A stretch of DNA of 64,000 nucleotides, taken from NCBI GenBank assembly GCA_032158265.1, contig JAVTIF010000003.1:744001-808000 (forward strand), written 5' to 3'. A model generated the notes under the pieces. That model was not told the origin of the DNA, searched no databases, and saw nothing but the letters and a program-made list of their open reading frames with translations. Positions 1-10,967 of the stretch are shown here, piece after piece. Each line of letters begins with the position of its first letter. Position 1 is the stretch's first letter. A program made the position numbers and the translations under genes. The DNA is from Bacidia rubella. Its lineage: Eukaryota; Ascomycota; Lecanoromycetes; Lecanorales; Ramalinaceae.

Positions 1-1178
1 GAGAACGCGGCTTGAGCATTTATCGAGCATGCGAGTCTAGGGGGTACTATTGGTGTCCTGAGGCGCCTCAACCCACGCAGTTATAATCATGAGTGGGCAA
101 CATGCAGATTGACTGGCTCAGGGGCCAACGCTTCTATTGGGGATATCCAAGGTTCTCCGCTATATGTACCAACATATAAGTGGTCTGCGCCATATCGATG
201 ATTTACACAATTACCACAAACCAAAGTAGCAACTTCCGTATGCAAGGTGGACCTGCTTCTGAGAAGCTAAGACGCTCAAAGTAAAATCTTTGAGCATGCA
301 TGCGCATGTTCAGTCACCAGGAATCCCTACTCGCCGGCTTCTGCAAGACCCGTGCGGCTCAAACTGTCTCTTGGCCGTGCGCCCCAGTTGTGTGATTGAA
401 GCTCAATATTCAGCGATACTTTGAAGGCTTGGTGCTTACATGGGCACTCTGCAGATACGGACAGGTTATCAGTGTTTCCCTGCTGTGTGCACCGAGGTTG
501 GACCGGCATTGGCTTCACTGAAGACTGGTGATCATAGGTGCCAACTCACATTTACCCATCCTTTTCATCAAGCCAAGACCGGTCCCCACAGGCCGAAGCA
601 GAGCTCGCCGTGCATAAGTCGAAGACTCTGAGCTAGCCTGTTCGCTCTGGCCGATGTCCCCGGGGCGTCTCCTTCGAAAAAGCCTATGAAATTGGGCACA
701 GTGAGGCAGCCTTATAGGTGAAAGCTCGTCTGTAAAGTCGCCGAGAGCTCACTATGCTAACGGAATTGTGAGTTAGCCAGAACTAGTCGTGCTGACTCGT
801 CCGTTAAGCTGCTCAGAGCCAGCTTCTTAGGCTAATAGACTGCGTCGCCTCACCCTTTCGATGCTTTCTAGTGAGGACGCTACGGCTCCTCTTACCCTGC
901 TTCACACACGGCGTGCTCGGTAAGACTGCCGTGACATGTGCGCGCTCTGGCCGGTCTCACCCAATTTCTATTGAACCTTTTGATCCTTGCGGCCCACCTT
1001 GATTCCTTATAGCCTGCCTCATCCTCCATATTTCATTTCCTAACCTCGTGTCAATAGTCTTCCTGCTAAAGACCTACACAAGTGCGGCGCAACCTCTCAA
1101 AATCTCTATTCCATCTTGCCGTACTTTAGGCAACCGTCAGTCACTTATTGCCTTCCATTGGCCGAACGGGGTTTCATC
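1..1178. other. Intergenic, upstream region of first gene
   Basis: No convincing coding frame is seen; the open frames here are short and overlap each other on both strands. The last 200 bases before the first start codon are pyrimidine-rich (for example around 960-1060), which is usual for fungal promoters and 5' leaders. I saw no tRNA-like cloverleaf or repeat. Confidence 0.5.
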
Positions 1179-3260
1179 ATGGCTCAGGACAACGAATCCA
1201 TACTGGCAAGCATCCTAAATTACGAGAAAGCCATCATCTTTTCGGAAAATACGGGTTCCTCACCAGAAGAATGCCAGAAGAAATGGGAGCAAAAACTTGC
1301 TCGTATCACAGGATCTGCAGATCTCAACTCGGCGACTGTACCACCTCAGCATTCGACCTTTGGTATGGCTGCTGGAAAGCGATCGGTGTCTCAACCTCAG
1401 ACATCACCTGCAAAGAAAAGAAGACTCGTATGTGCTTGCCTTTTGGCGAAAGTGACACGACTGACCACAAAGTAGGACATTGAAGCTCCCTACGGAGTTT
1501 ATCAGCAACATGACTTTCTACCTTCGGGCCAGGTCATGTCTCGAAGACCAAGCGACGTCTCTCGCAAAACATCAATGCTACCCAAAGACGAGGAACCTTC
1601 AACTCCAGCTCTTCCGATGAACCAATGGCTTGCGTCGCCCGGACCATTCAACGGCTGTGATGGATTCGACCAGCACTCGGCTTTCTCGACGAACACGCGA
1701 CATCGGCCGGAGATGATTTCTGTCACATCATATGAACCGTCTGAATACTGCAAACAGAAGGCAACCCAGCGACGATTGAAAACTGACTTTAGGTCACACA
1801 GCCGCCGCGCATCGAACAACATTTCCCTGTCAACCTCTTTCAATGCACCCTCGCTGCTATCAGCATCGCCTGTTTCTGCCGCTCTATCGGATTCAATGAC
1901 TTCCCAGCATGACCTGCTAACACCCCCAACAAGTGTAGCCATGAGCCGTGATACCAGTATGGCTGGTACTTCTTTTTGTGGAGATGTAGAGCAACTTAGA
2001 CTCGCCCCCAGTATGTCTCAGCGCAGCTCCAACGTCGATGTCAATTTCGATGGTTGCAAATTCAACAGAGACCCAAGCCAATCAACGATCTTTGGGCCAG
2101 GGCTGCCTGCAACGGCCTTGGACTCTCGACAGCTTTTAAGCCATACTGGTGGTGTAGCTGACGATGAAAAGCTGACAGAAGCATTTCAACGTCAAAACGC
2201 TGAGCATTCTTTCTTCGACCAGAGGTCTGAGGCTTTGCGACGTTCCATCTCCGCTATCTCTTCCGACTCCATTACTTCGGAATTATCCAATAATTGTCGC
2301 GAGCAGACGGGTACAAGCACGCGCATGCTTGCCCGAATCCTCAGGCCTAACATTCTATCTAATTCAGAGTCCACGGTTCGTGCATTGTCAACACCAAGCA
2401 CGCATGAGATGAGTCGCACAGCATCTCACGAAAGCCAGAACGGCAGAGTCGCAATCACAAAATTACCAGCAAGTGAGCGACCTGCTCCCAATAAAGCTAA
2501 ATGCGACAAGTGCAACGAAAAGCCTGAGGGCTATCGCGGTGAACATGAATTGCGAAGACACCACACGCGGGCTCATGGCAAAATCAAGACTGTCTGGATT
2601 TGTCTCAACAAGTCGCCAGACGACACTCTACTCGACAACTGTGAGCAATGCCAAACTTTCAAGAAATATAATGCATATTATAATGCAGCAGCACATCTGA
2701 GGCGTAGACATTTCAACGCCAAACCTAGAGGTGAGAAAAGAAGTCGTAAACTCAAGCCTGAAGAAAAACGTGGTGGTAAGGGAGGCGGCACGGAACCCCC
2801 TATGGAGGAGCTGAGGAAGTGGATGTACGACTTTGAGGTCGACAGCCAAGGCCTCCCCCTCAAGAAGGAGAACTTCCTTTATACAAGCAATGACAGCAGT
2901 GTAGCACATTGGGAACAGCAATTGCGGCAGGACGAGATGCAGTGCCTGCAGCAAGCTGATCTAGAGGGGTTTGGTTTCCCTCTCAGCCCCGAGCCTGATG
3001 CGCAAGTTGCCAACACAGCCCAAAACGTAGTCAAAGCCGAAAACCTCGCATCACACTCGCCTGCCAACCCCGAAGGCTACCACACTTCGACTTCGCATGC
3101 TTCTTCAGATGCGAACGAGTTCGGCGTGGCCTTGAACTCACCTCAAGGCAAGCTGTCGCCGGCTTCGTCTGCGTCGCCCCTCAATGACCCAACGTTATTC
3201 GACAGTCGCTTTTCGGACGATTACAACTTCGAAGACTTGATGTTTCCATCACCAAGCTGA
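1179..3260 (+). CDS. C2H2-like zinc-finger protein, DUF7896 type
   Basis: Two exons, 1179-1427 and 1476-3260, encode 677 residues. The 48-bp intron (GTATGT...AAGTAG) keeps the frame and carries a stop only at its last three bases. I chose the ATG at 1179 because the protein then starts MAQDNESILASIL; an in-frame ATG at 1116 is the alternative. The first 420 residues are Ser/Thr-rich and probably disordered. A Cys/His cluster starts near residue 426 (CDKC, then HELRRHHTRAH), followed by a second Cys pair (CEQCQTF) and HLRRRHF. This arrangement, with the following basic stretch and the RKWMYDFEV segment, matches what I recall of the fungus-specific DUF7896 family. A nuclear DNA-binding regulator is inferred; the target is unknown. 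Family assignment is from memory of the motif, not a search. Confidence 0.85.
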
Positions 3261-4155
3261 GTGAAATGTTGCGTTCTGATGTGCTTTCGTGTGAAGACTC
3301 GAATTTCCACATTAACTTCTCGTGCACATGCTTTAGTGATATGTTCGTTCGTTCAAAACTGTGCGCATCGATGTGATAACGTAGCGCTGCCAGTGCATCG
3401 CAGGTTTCGTCACCTATCAAATGGTTCGTCATGAGCGGCGTATCTCCACGAAGCAACAGTCTTCTTCAGGAGTCTTCTCGAAATATGTCTGAGTGCAACA
3501 TGATAAGTTATTGAGAACACGCGAAGTGGCTGAAGTGTACTGTACATGTTATTCTTATGGTAAATAGTTCTTGTATCAATGTTGAAAACCGGCTGTTATT
3601 ACTTGGATCAATCCTCACGGACGGGCGCTGTTGCCATGGCTTCTCATGCTGCTCGTAGAGGTATGCACGATCATATTTGCTTGACACAAGTTCTTTTACT
3701 CGTCTCGTAGACGCTCTCGGGCTGTCCTGGCCGTGTATTTGTTTTGCTCACGTTCACATCTTACAGACTGGAAAGTTAGTAGATACCCATTGGCTCAAGC
3801 GGCCCTTCCCAGATCTGGGGCTGAGTAATTGCGCTTGTCCTGATCGGGTTTAATGCCCCATTGTGCGTCGTCAGCTTGTGGAACCAAGCCTCGACATCCG
3901 GCTTGGAAAAGGCTTAGTAGGCGGATAGTCATCACTCAAGAACTCAATCTTCATCATCGTGATAGGTTTCTTGTCCACCATATCATTCCGTAGTTTGCGA
4001 CTGCATCATCTACAGTTAGACATAGGTTGTGTCAACACATCTTAGCAACTTGAGAGCCTGCCTGCGCTTCTGGTCGCAGCAGAACACAAGCCGCTAGACA
4101 TCATCCTTCCCGTTGCGCTCGAAAGTACCACTTGAGCATACACCAGCCGACCAAG
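3261..4155. other. Intergenic
   Basis: About 0.9 kb between two plus-strand genes. No frame with protein-like composition or splice-compatible exons was found. It should hold the terminator of the zinc-finger gene and the promoter of the CYSTM gene. Confidence 0.5.
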
Positions 4156-4666
4156 ATGTCAAATCAGGGCTACTACGGCCAACAACCTCAATATCCTCAA
4201 CAAAGGTAGTGTACACCCAGCGTCTCGCTATCGAACTCGAGGTCCTTGCCCCAAAAGCCCCAAGTCCTTCACCCGCCTCTGCTGAGAAGCATCATTCCAC
4301 TGGTGCCAACGCCACTGTTGGAACAAACGCGCTGACTTCATCTCCTCTCGACAGTTATGGCGGCTATCCTCAACAAGGATACCCTCCGCCACAGCAGGGC
4401 TACCCACCACCTCAACAAGGCTACAACCAAGGCCCACCGATGCAGTACCAGCAAGGTCCGCCACAACAGGTGGTCGTGAAGAAGAAGAAGGACAAAGGCT
4501 GCTTGGCTGCCTGGTAGGTCGCGGAAATACCCTATGCGCGGAAATGATGATCTGTGGCTGACGATGTTGGTGATCTAGTCTGGCTGTCCTTTGCTGTTGC
4601 TGCGTCGCCGAAGAAGGATGCGAATGTTGCGCTGAGTGCTGCGAGTGCTGTGCCGACTGCTTATGA
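4156..4666 (+). CDS. CYSTM-family small cysteine-rich tail protein
   Basis: Three exons (4156-4205, 4355-4513, 4579-4666) encode 98 residues; no single open frame shows the whole protein. Residues 1-60 are Gly/Tyr/Gln/Pro-rich, with repeated GYPPPQQ units. A basic stretch (VVVKKKKDKG) precedes the C-terminal cysteine-rich tail GCLAACLAVLCCCC, followed by six more cysteine pairs or singles ending CADCL. A Tyr/Pro/Gln-rich head plus a Cys-rich hydrophobic tail is the hallmark of CYSTM proteins, which are membrane-associated and linked to stress tolerance in yeast, plants and fungi. Splice sites are GT-AG throughout (introns of 149 and 65 bp), and the phases agree. The first donor (GTAGTG) is somewhat weak. 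Palmitoylation and tail insertion are inferences from the family. Confidence 0.87.
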
Positions 4667-5698
4667 GAGAACGAGGTCGCAGAGAACAGGAAAGAGAATG
4701 GACCCGCAGAGTCAAGAACGACAAGGGAAGCCTGGTTTGGGCGTCTGAAGCTTAGAAAAAGGGCTGAGGACGCGTCGGATACACATTATTGAGATTTACT
4801 TTTGTCATGCATATAAACAAGCGGGCGCAAGACAGGCGTTCGCCCTTCTTAGACTCTCGGATCATGACCCGCTCGAGGGGAAGTACACGGCGTTTTGATT
4901 TAATATTAAGTGGCTATCTCTTGAATTAAGCAGAATAACCCATGAATGAAAATATGAAACTCTACGCAAACCGAACAATTATTGTCTATGCGCATCTTTA
5001 AAGAAGATTCGGCGTGCGGTTTTCTGCTCTGTTTCTACATTAGCAAGATCGGGATATATTTTAAGCGCCTCGAATTCGATGGATATCTCTTTCGGTGACT
5101 GCTGGAAGAGCATTTTGACATTGGCCCGGAATCAGTAACAAGTGCTTAAACTGTTTCACTTTACCTCGTCCATAGCAGCATCCTTACACAACCCTCTCGG
5201 TGAGAGGGGAAATAGTACGGACAGAGAGATATCTTGTTGGTTTAATAAAAGACGCGAACTCAACGAAGACAGTTGAAAGTACACAATTTTCTGTTCGCTA
5301 AGCCAAGTAAATTGGTATCATTATCATTACTCATATCCAACAAGCCGCGCCTCTCATTCCATTACATTAATCCCTTCGTCATAAAAGACGGCGACATCTC
5401 CGTCCAAGGAAAGTGTTGAGTACATACATACATGCTTGAGAAGAACGCTCAGCAACGACGACAACGACGACTTGTATAAGGAAAAGTATACAAGACAAGA
5501 AAGATGATGAAAAGCATCGCTCGCGGTACGATGCAGCCCATTGGCACCCGATGAACTCCTCCACTGTGGATGGACCCTTTTTCCCTGTTGTCAATAAAAC
5601 CCATGGTATCTCCTCCTCAAACGTAAACCCAAACCCCGTATCTAACCAAAGAAACCCCCCAAAGAAAGGAAAGGAGCGACACATCCATCGCGCACGCC
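4667..5698. other. Convergent intergenic region
   Basis: Lies between the 3' ends of the CYSTM gene and the minus-strand zinc-finger gene. It is AT-rich around 4890-5340. A short CAACGACGA-type run sits near 5450-5475. No gene is supported. Confidence 0.5.
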
Positions 5699-7693
5699 TC
5701 AATACTCATAATCCGCATCAGCATCCTCATCCTCTTCCTCCTCCTCCTCTTCCTCCTTAATCTGCGTCCTCCGTCTCCCCCTCGCGCTCCTACCCGGCTG
5801 ACGCTTCCCTCCACCAGCAGAATGAACAGTAGCAGTAGCAGCCGTATTACTCTTCTTACCCTCACACCCCACAATCCTATACCCACCAACCCCACCAGCA
5901 CCCCTCTCCTCACTCCTCCACTTTAACAACCCCTCATCAATCAACCATTCCCTAAGCCCCAAATCCTCCTCCCCCAAATTCATATGCTCAGCCTCTCCCT
6001 TCTCCAAATGCCTAGCCAGATGCTCCAGCATGTTCTCCCACGTATCAAACGCATTGATCCCCGTGCCCTGCTGTCCCCACTGCTGCTGTGCCGGGATCTG
6101 GCCCCGTGGCCTCGGAACCGGCGACCCGTTATCGCAGTACGGACACAAAGTCCCACTCGGGGTCTGCCGCAGGACGAGATGACACCTTTGCTGAACATGA
6201 GATTCGAGCTGGGCTTTCGTGCCGCCGAAATGCGCATTCAGATAGCTCTTGGTGTAGAGGTCCTGATGCATGCGGCGGAGATGCTGGGTGAAGAGGTCCT
6301 TGCGATCGAAGTCGTGCGGGGAACGCTCCTTCTCCTCGGTGCCTATGGCGTGGTGGCCGTGGTTGGGCGCGCACTTGTCGATGTCGCAGCGCCAGACTTC
6401 GAGGCGGAGGTGCTGCACTTTGATGTGGCGGGACCATTCGTTTTTGGAGCCGAAGGTTTGGGGGCAGCCGTAGCGGCGGAAGATGCAGATGAAGGGTCGG
6501 GTGTGCGTTGTGAGGGTGTGTTTGGTTAGAGTTGAGGGGGATTGGAAGTGTTTGTGGCAGTGGGAGCAGGTTAGGGAGGAAGCGTCTCGGGGGGTTTGGA
6601 GGGAGGAGGTTGGTTGAGATGAAGGGTGCGTTTTGGAGATGCGGTAGTTGGGGTCTGTTTGGGGCTTTGTCAGGTCCGTTTGGCGGGTCTGTTGGCGCTT
6701 GGTCCTGCTCTGGGTCCCTTTGGTTTGGGTCCTCTTGGGGTTCCGTCGTCCGGTGGTATGGGGTGGCACGTTCGGGGAGTAGTCCTCGTCGTCACTCTCA
6801 CCTGGGGCATCTTCCATATCGTTGTTATCGTCCTCTTCTTGCTCCGCTTCTACCATGGCTGGATGTCCGTGGGGTTGCAGTGCGCTTGGGCTCACTGTTC
6901 CGGCAACTTCCCGCAGGTCACGGTCCATCGTGTGGTAGGAAGGATTGTGCCCCTCGTGCGATGGAAGCTGGCCAGATTGATATACCCAATGGGAGTGGTG
7001 CTCAGGTCCACTTCCGCTTGGAATGCTTGGTGGATGCCAGTAAGGGGGCGGCGGTCTGTCTTCCACATAGTGTGGGTGAGGTTGAATCTGTGGAAGAGAC
7101 ACCCCACCGTGAGAGGGATATTGGTCCAGCCTTTCTTGCTTGAAGTCCGTGATCGAGCCCCGGTGATGGCTCGTTGAGTTTGTGTGTCCACTTGCCCAGG
7201 AAGAATCTGATTGTGGGACCACCTTGACGTCTATGTCTGAGCGGGAAGCGGGTGTCATGGGACTTCCTGGATCGATGGTAGAAGGAGCATCAAAGTCATG
7301 AGCGGCTCCACTACCGTGCCAGGAAGGAGGGTGAGGAACAGTGTCCGGAATCTTGAGGGACGACGGCACGGAAAGCGAACCTAATCCATAGGATGATGAA
7401 CATGACGCACCGCGATGTCCGCCAGGCGGAGGGAAATTTTCGCTCCAGGCAGTCGGAGCATCTAGGGGGCTGTGAGATCGCACAGGCAGCTGTTGATCAA
7501 GGCTTTGCAGCCCCTGTGGCATTGGATGTTTTAGCGTGTAATGTCTGGAGGAGGATTCTGCCTGACGGTCCATTTCCTCAAGCGACGGAGGCAGAACACC
7601 TAGGTCAATGTCTTCTGTCGAGAAGTCCGTCCATTTGGGTTCCCGGTCATGGATGATGTTTAGATGGTCATAGACAGGGTAACTTCGTAGCAT
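5699..7693 (-). CDS. C2H2 zinc-finger transcription factor with acidic tail
   Basis: One uninterrupted frame of 664 residues starting at an ATG (MLRSYPVYDHLN). Residues 1-370 are Pro/Ser/His-rich and disordered, with an acidic patch (EEDDNNDMEDAPGESDDED) near the middle. A classical C2H2 finger begins near residue 375 (CSHCHKHF...HTLTTH). A second, longer finger follows (CIFRRYGCPQTF...HIKVQH), then an atypical segment with Cys and His residues (WRCDIDKC, HLRRMH, CPYCDNG, HLARHLEKGE). The block ending LREWLIDEGLLKW is typical of Pezizomycotina C2H2 regulators. The last 20 residues are almost all Glu/Asp, encoded by a CCT/CTT-rich run on the plus strand. A nuclear regulator is inferred; the target genes are unknown. 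Confidence 0.87.
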   Translation of the reverse strand: MLRSYPVYDHLNIIHDREPKWTDFSTEDIDLGVLPPSLEEMDRQAESSSRHYTLKHPMPQGLQSLDQQLPVRSHSPLDAPTAWSENFPPPGGHRGASCSSSYGLGSLSVPSSLKIPDTVPHPPSWHGSGAAHDFDAPSTIDPGSPMTPASRSDIDVKVVPQSDSSWASGHTNSTSHHRGSITDFKQERLDQYPSHGGVSLPQIQPHPHYVEDRPPPPYWHPPSIPSGSGPEHHSHWVYQSGQLPSHEGHNPSYHTMDRDLREVAGTVSPSALQPHGHPAMVEAEQEEDDNNDMEDAPGESDDEDYSPNVPPHTTGRRNPKRTQTKGTQSRTKRQQTRQTDLTKPQTDPNYRISKTHPSSQPTSSLQTPRDASSLTCSHCHKHFQSPSTLTKHTLTTHTRPFICIFRRYGCPQTFGSKNEWSRHIKVQHLRLEVWRCDIDKCAPNHGHHAIGTEEKERSPHDFDRKDLFTQHLRRMHQDLYTKSYLNAHFGGTKAQLESHVQQRCHLVLRQTPSGTLCPYCDNGSPVPRPRGQIPAQQQWGQQGTGINAFDTWENMLEHLARHLEKGEAEHMNLGEEDLGLREWLIDEGLLKWRSEERGAGGVGGYRIVGCEGKKSNTAATATVHSAGGGKRQPGRSARGRRRTQIKEEEEEEEEDEDADADYEY

Positions 7694-10600
7694 CGTAAGA
7701 TCCGCGAGGGGTAGGTGTCTTCAAGCTTCTGCTCAGCACCAAAAGCCTCCAAATCAGCAGGCTGAGTATATTTATAGGATGCTACCTGATTTCCGGAGAG
7801 CCCAGCAATCGGTGGCTCTGGATGACTCGAATTTTGATTAAAGCACAGCGCGCGTGAGCGGCGCAAGAAAAGTCCCAGTTTCACAAACAACGAATGGACG
7901 GGGCCATTCACTTTGTAGTAAATGCTTTGGTTCAACTCACATTCGACAATGGAAGCAAGCGCGCTTTGCGTCACTGAGGGTGCCGAATAGGGAGGCGAAG
8001 CAAACAGCGGGCTTTTTGCGGGGCTCTCAGCTTCTGGGGTTTTTTGAAGGAAAACAGTGCCACACTAAACGTTTTATCAACAGTTCTGGGCCCGGGAAGC
8101 ATTGGCTGCTTGTGAGACGAACAGAGCCGCACTAACTCATCGGTGGGAAAGGGGGAAGTGTGGGATCGTAAGGGAATAAGCTAAGTCACTAGTCTCATCC
8201 TCACCGAGATACTTACGTTTTTCCTCTATAGGGCCAGACTCAACAGGGGTTTAGCGAACGTTTGGAAGAGTGAAGCGGGAAGAAACGCAGGGGAGAGGAA
8301 GCCTGTGCCGATCATCAGACGAGAGCCGTATGCAAACGTGCATGTAATTGTCAGGAATAGCTCTGCCGATGGGAGCAAAATGCGTGAGGACTTTGAAACG
8401 GCGTAAACAAGTGACATTGACAAGCGCACTTGCACCACACAAAGACAACGCTTCGTTATTTCTACGCGCCGGCTTCTGCTTCCGATGCTGCGGCAAGGCG
8501 GTTTGAGGAGCATTGGAGGAGAAAGTAGCAGCACCTCTTTCCGTTCAGCTGGACTCGGCTGTGTCGTGGGACGAGGACGAACTCCCGCCAACCAGAGAAT
8601 TATGCGCCCTGATCTTGGGGCTATTAGTCTGGCATCGGCCTGAAGAGCTTTTCGACAGCTGCTTAGTGACGGCAAACCCCCTCTGGTAGCATGTGTTAAC
8701 ATACCGCTGACGGGGTGAGCCAAGGAAAGTGGAGGAGAAGTCTGGACCTTTTGCGTATCATTTTCCTGAAAGAGCAGCGTAACATCGAGAGGGGCTCTTC
8801 AAGCACGAGTGTGTGTACCATAACCAGGCGTCGTCTGCCTGAGCTTTGACGGTGCTTTTCCTGAAGGGATCTGGGTGATTTGGGGGTCCTACTGCAAAAG
8901 AGTCTAGTGAGGCTCTGCGTCGATCGTTTGCCTAATCCTGTATCCAATCAGCATCGGAGAGTGGCCGCACTTACGCATTAGCGCCTCTTAGGGTGCGCCC
9001 CGTTTTGGTGAGGGATATATACTTCGCCATTTTTGGGGCAATAATAGCAACGAACAAACGCGAAAATGAGTCTTTGCCGGTCCTCTTTTCCCGTCAGCTT
9101 GCATCAGATTGCTGACCTGCATTTTGCCCTAAATTCTGGGCCGTCAATGTGTGTCTGGCCCCTGCCTTGGCACTGGCTCTGCCCATTTGCACAAATCGTG
9201 GAAGCGCCGGAGGGGGCCAGCGTCGTATTCCACTCCGGCCGGGAGTCGAGGAGTTGAAAGACTAACGCAATCAACCTGTTTCAAGATTCCGCCGGCTAGG
9301 TTATCTTGCAGCAAAACGACCTGACAACATTGTAGATCCAGATGTAGAAGTACGGGGGAGCTCATGCGGTACCAGATCGTGTGAAACGCCGATGCCGTTC
9401 CCTGGCCGGCGTGGGCGTGGGCAAAAGCTGAACAGTGACTCATACTCATTTGCAACCAAGCAACATGTGATTCACTCGTGGATCGAAGCATATCGTACTG
9501 ATAGCAAAGCCAGCTGAAAAGTACACCGAGGCGGACTGTGCACGCCTGTTTTTGGTTTGGCTCGACTGATGGCGTGGTCGATGGAGGAAGAAAAGGGCAT
9601 GGTAGCCGCGGGAGCTTGGGGACCAGCCTTGATTGCGGCTTTTGTGGCTGTGTTTTTTGGCGGCTCCCCTCAATTGCGCCAACTTGCATACGGGGTACAA
9701 TGTACATCACAGACTACGCCTCTAATTGTCTGCAGTCGTGACATTGTTCGACTCAACTCAATGAGACTGTCTTGTATGACGCTATTTACCCCTTCATTGG
9801 CTACTATAGATTCACTACTTCGCGCTGCGGTCAAATCCAGATTCGGCGCGTATGTATGAGATCTTGCAACGGCTGGGAAGCGTCGCAATTCTCATGACGA
9901 GCAGCCACTCGATAGGAAAGGGATATCTATGCTCACTTCTACACGCCATAAAGTTGTCCTGTTCCGCTACGCATTGTCTCGTATTTCATGCACATAAGCA
10001 GCTTCCTGACTTCGTCCTTCGTGTTCACGCAAATCGATGCATCTGGCGGGTGACCTGACGCAACCTACTTGAGGTAGCGTTGAGGCAATGATACCTATGG
10101 ATCATTACTGATCAATGGTGTTTTTGACAAATTGTGCGAGGTCAAGTTCACAGCGAGTAATTTGTCAATGCCGGACAAAAGCTTCGACTCTTTCAAGACC
10201 TTTAGTGTAAAGTCTTTAAGATTGGTTTGAAGTGTTTTCGTTAAGGCAAACGCTGTTACCGCAGTGTGCATACGTTACGATGCGGATTGCGCCATGAGGG
10301 ATGCGTGCACTAGCTTCTGCTTACTGGCGACAAACGGATGTGCTCAACACGTTTGCCTACAAAGACGCTACTTTGAGTTTTAGCTCACCTTGTTATTGTC
10401 AATGGTGCTCTCGTCCAAGCTACCGTTCTCGGCCTGCTTGTTCACCAGCTAGTCCATAACAGGGGAAGGGCAACGCAATCTTCGGTAGAACGAAACACAT
10501 AAAGAGTGAATAGGATTTTGGGCCTTCTTGTCACTTGGTGGACAACAAGCAAGCAGTCATGTAGCAATCAAGGCAAGGATCTTAGGCATTGACATTATTC

Positions 10601-10967
10601 ATTATTAGGTACATCATCAGGTAGTCCACTCGCGAGGATTGGCACATACGCTAAGTCTTCCTTCAGAAGAGGCTCTGCCTCTGCGAACTCTGCTCATCAG
10701 GTATGCAACAAGGCAAGATTGATTCCCCTATTCTCCCCAGTGATTCGAGAGGGATGGCGTGTGCTGTTCGTTCGCCTCGTTATCAACGCTATTCTCAAAT
10801 CATGCTGTCTTGAAGGTTCAAGAATGTGCCCTATCCTTAACATCATATCTCTCAAGTATCTCATTAAAGCAATCATTAGAGTCGATGCTTGGCAGGTGTA
10901 ACGTGTGGTTGCAAGTCCTGAAGCACAGCGTTCTCTTGTCACAAGTTACAACAAGCATCAAGAAGAC
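7694..10967. other. Long gene-poor region
   Basis: More than 3 kb without a supported gene. Several open frames of 60-190 codons exist (for example minus 8226-8723 and minus 9144-9710). Their translations are rich in Arg/Ser/Pro/Leu, lack recognisable domains and overlap other frames, so I read them as chance. The 7694-8100 part should contain the promoter of the zinc-finger gene. No repeat or mobile-element signature was noticed. Confidence 0.5.

Noticed and set aside
5984..7177. Long plus-strand frames opposite the second zinc-finger gene
   Set aside because: Antisense shadows of a well-supported coding frame with zinc-finger motifs.
8226..8723. Minus-strand open frame of 165 codons
   Set aside because: Arg/Ser/Leu/Pro-rich composition, no domain, overlapped by another frame, in a gene-poor region; probably chance.
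9144..9710. Minus-strand open frame of 188 codons
   Set aside because: No recognisable motif or plausible splice partner, and a plus-strand frame of similar quality covers part of the same bases.
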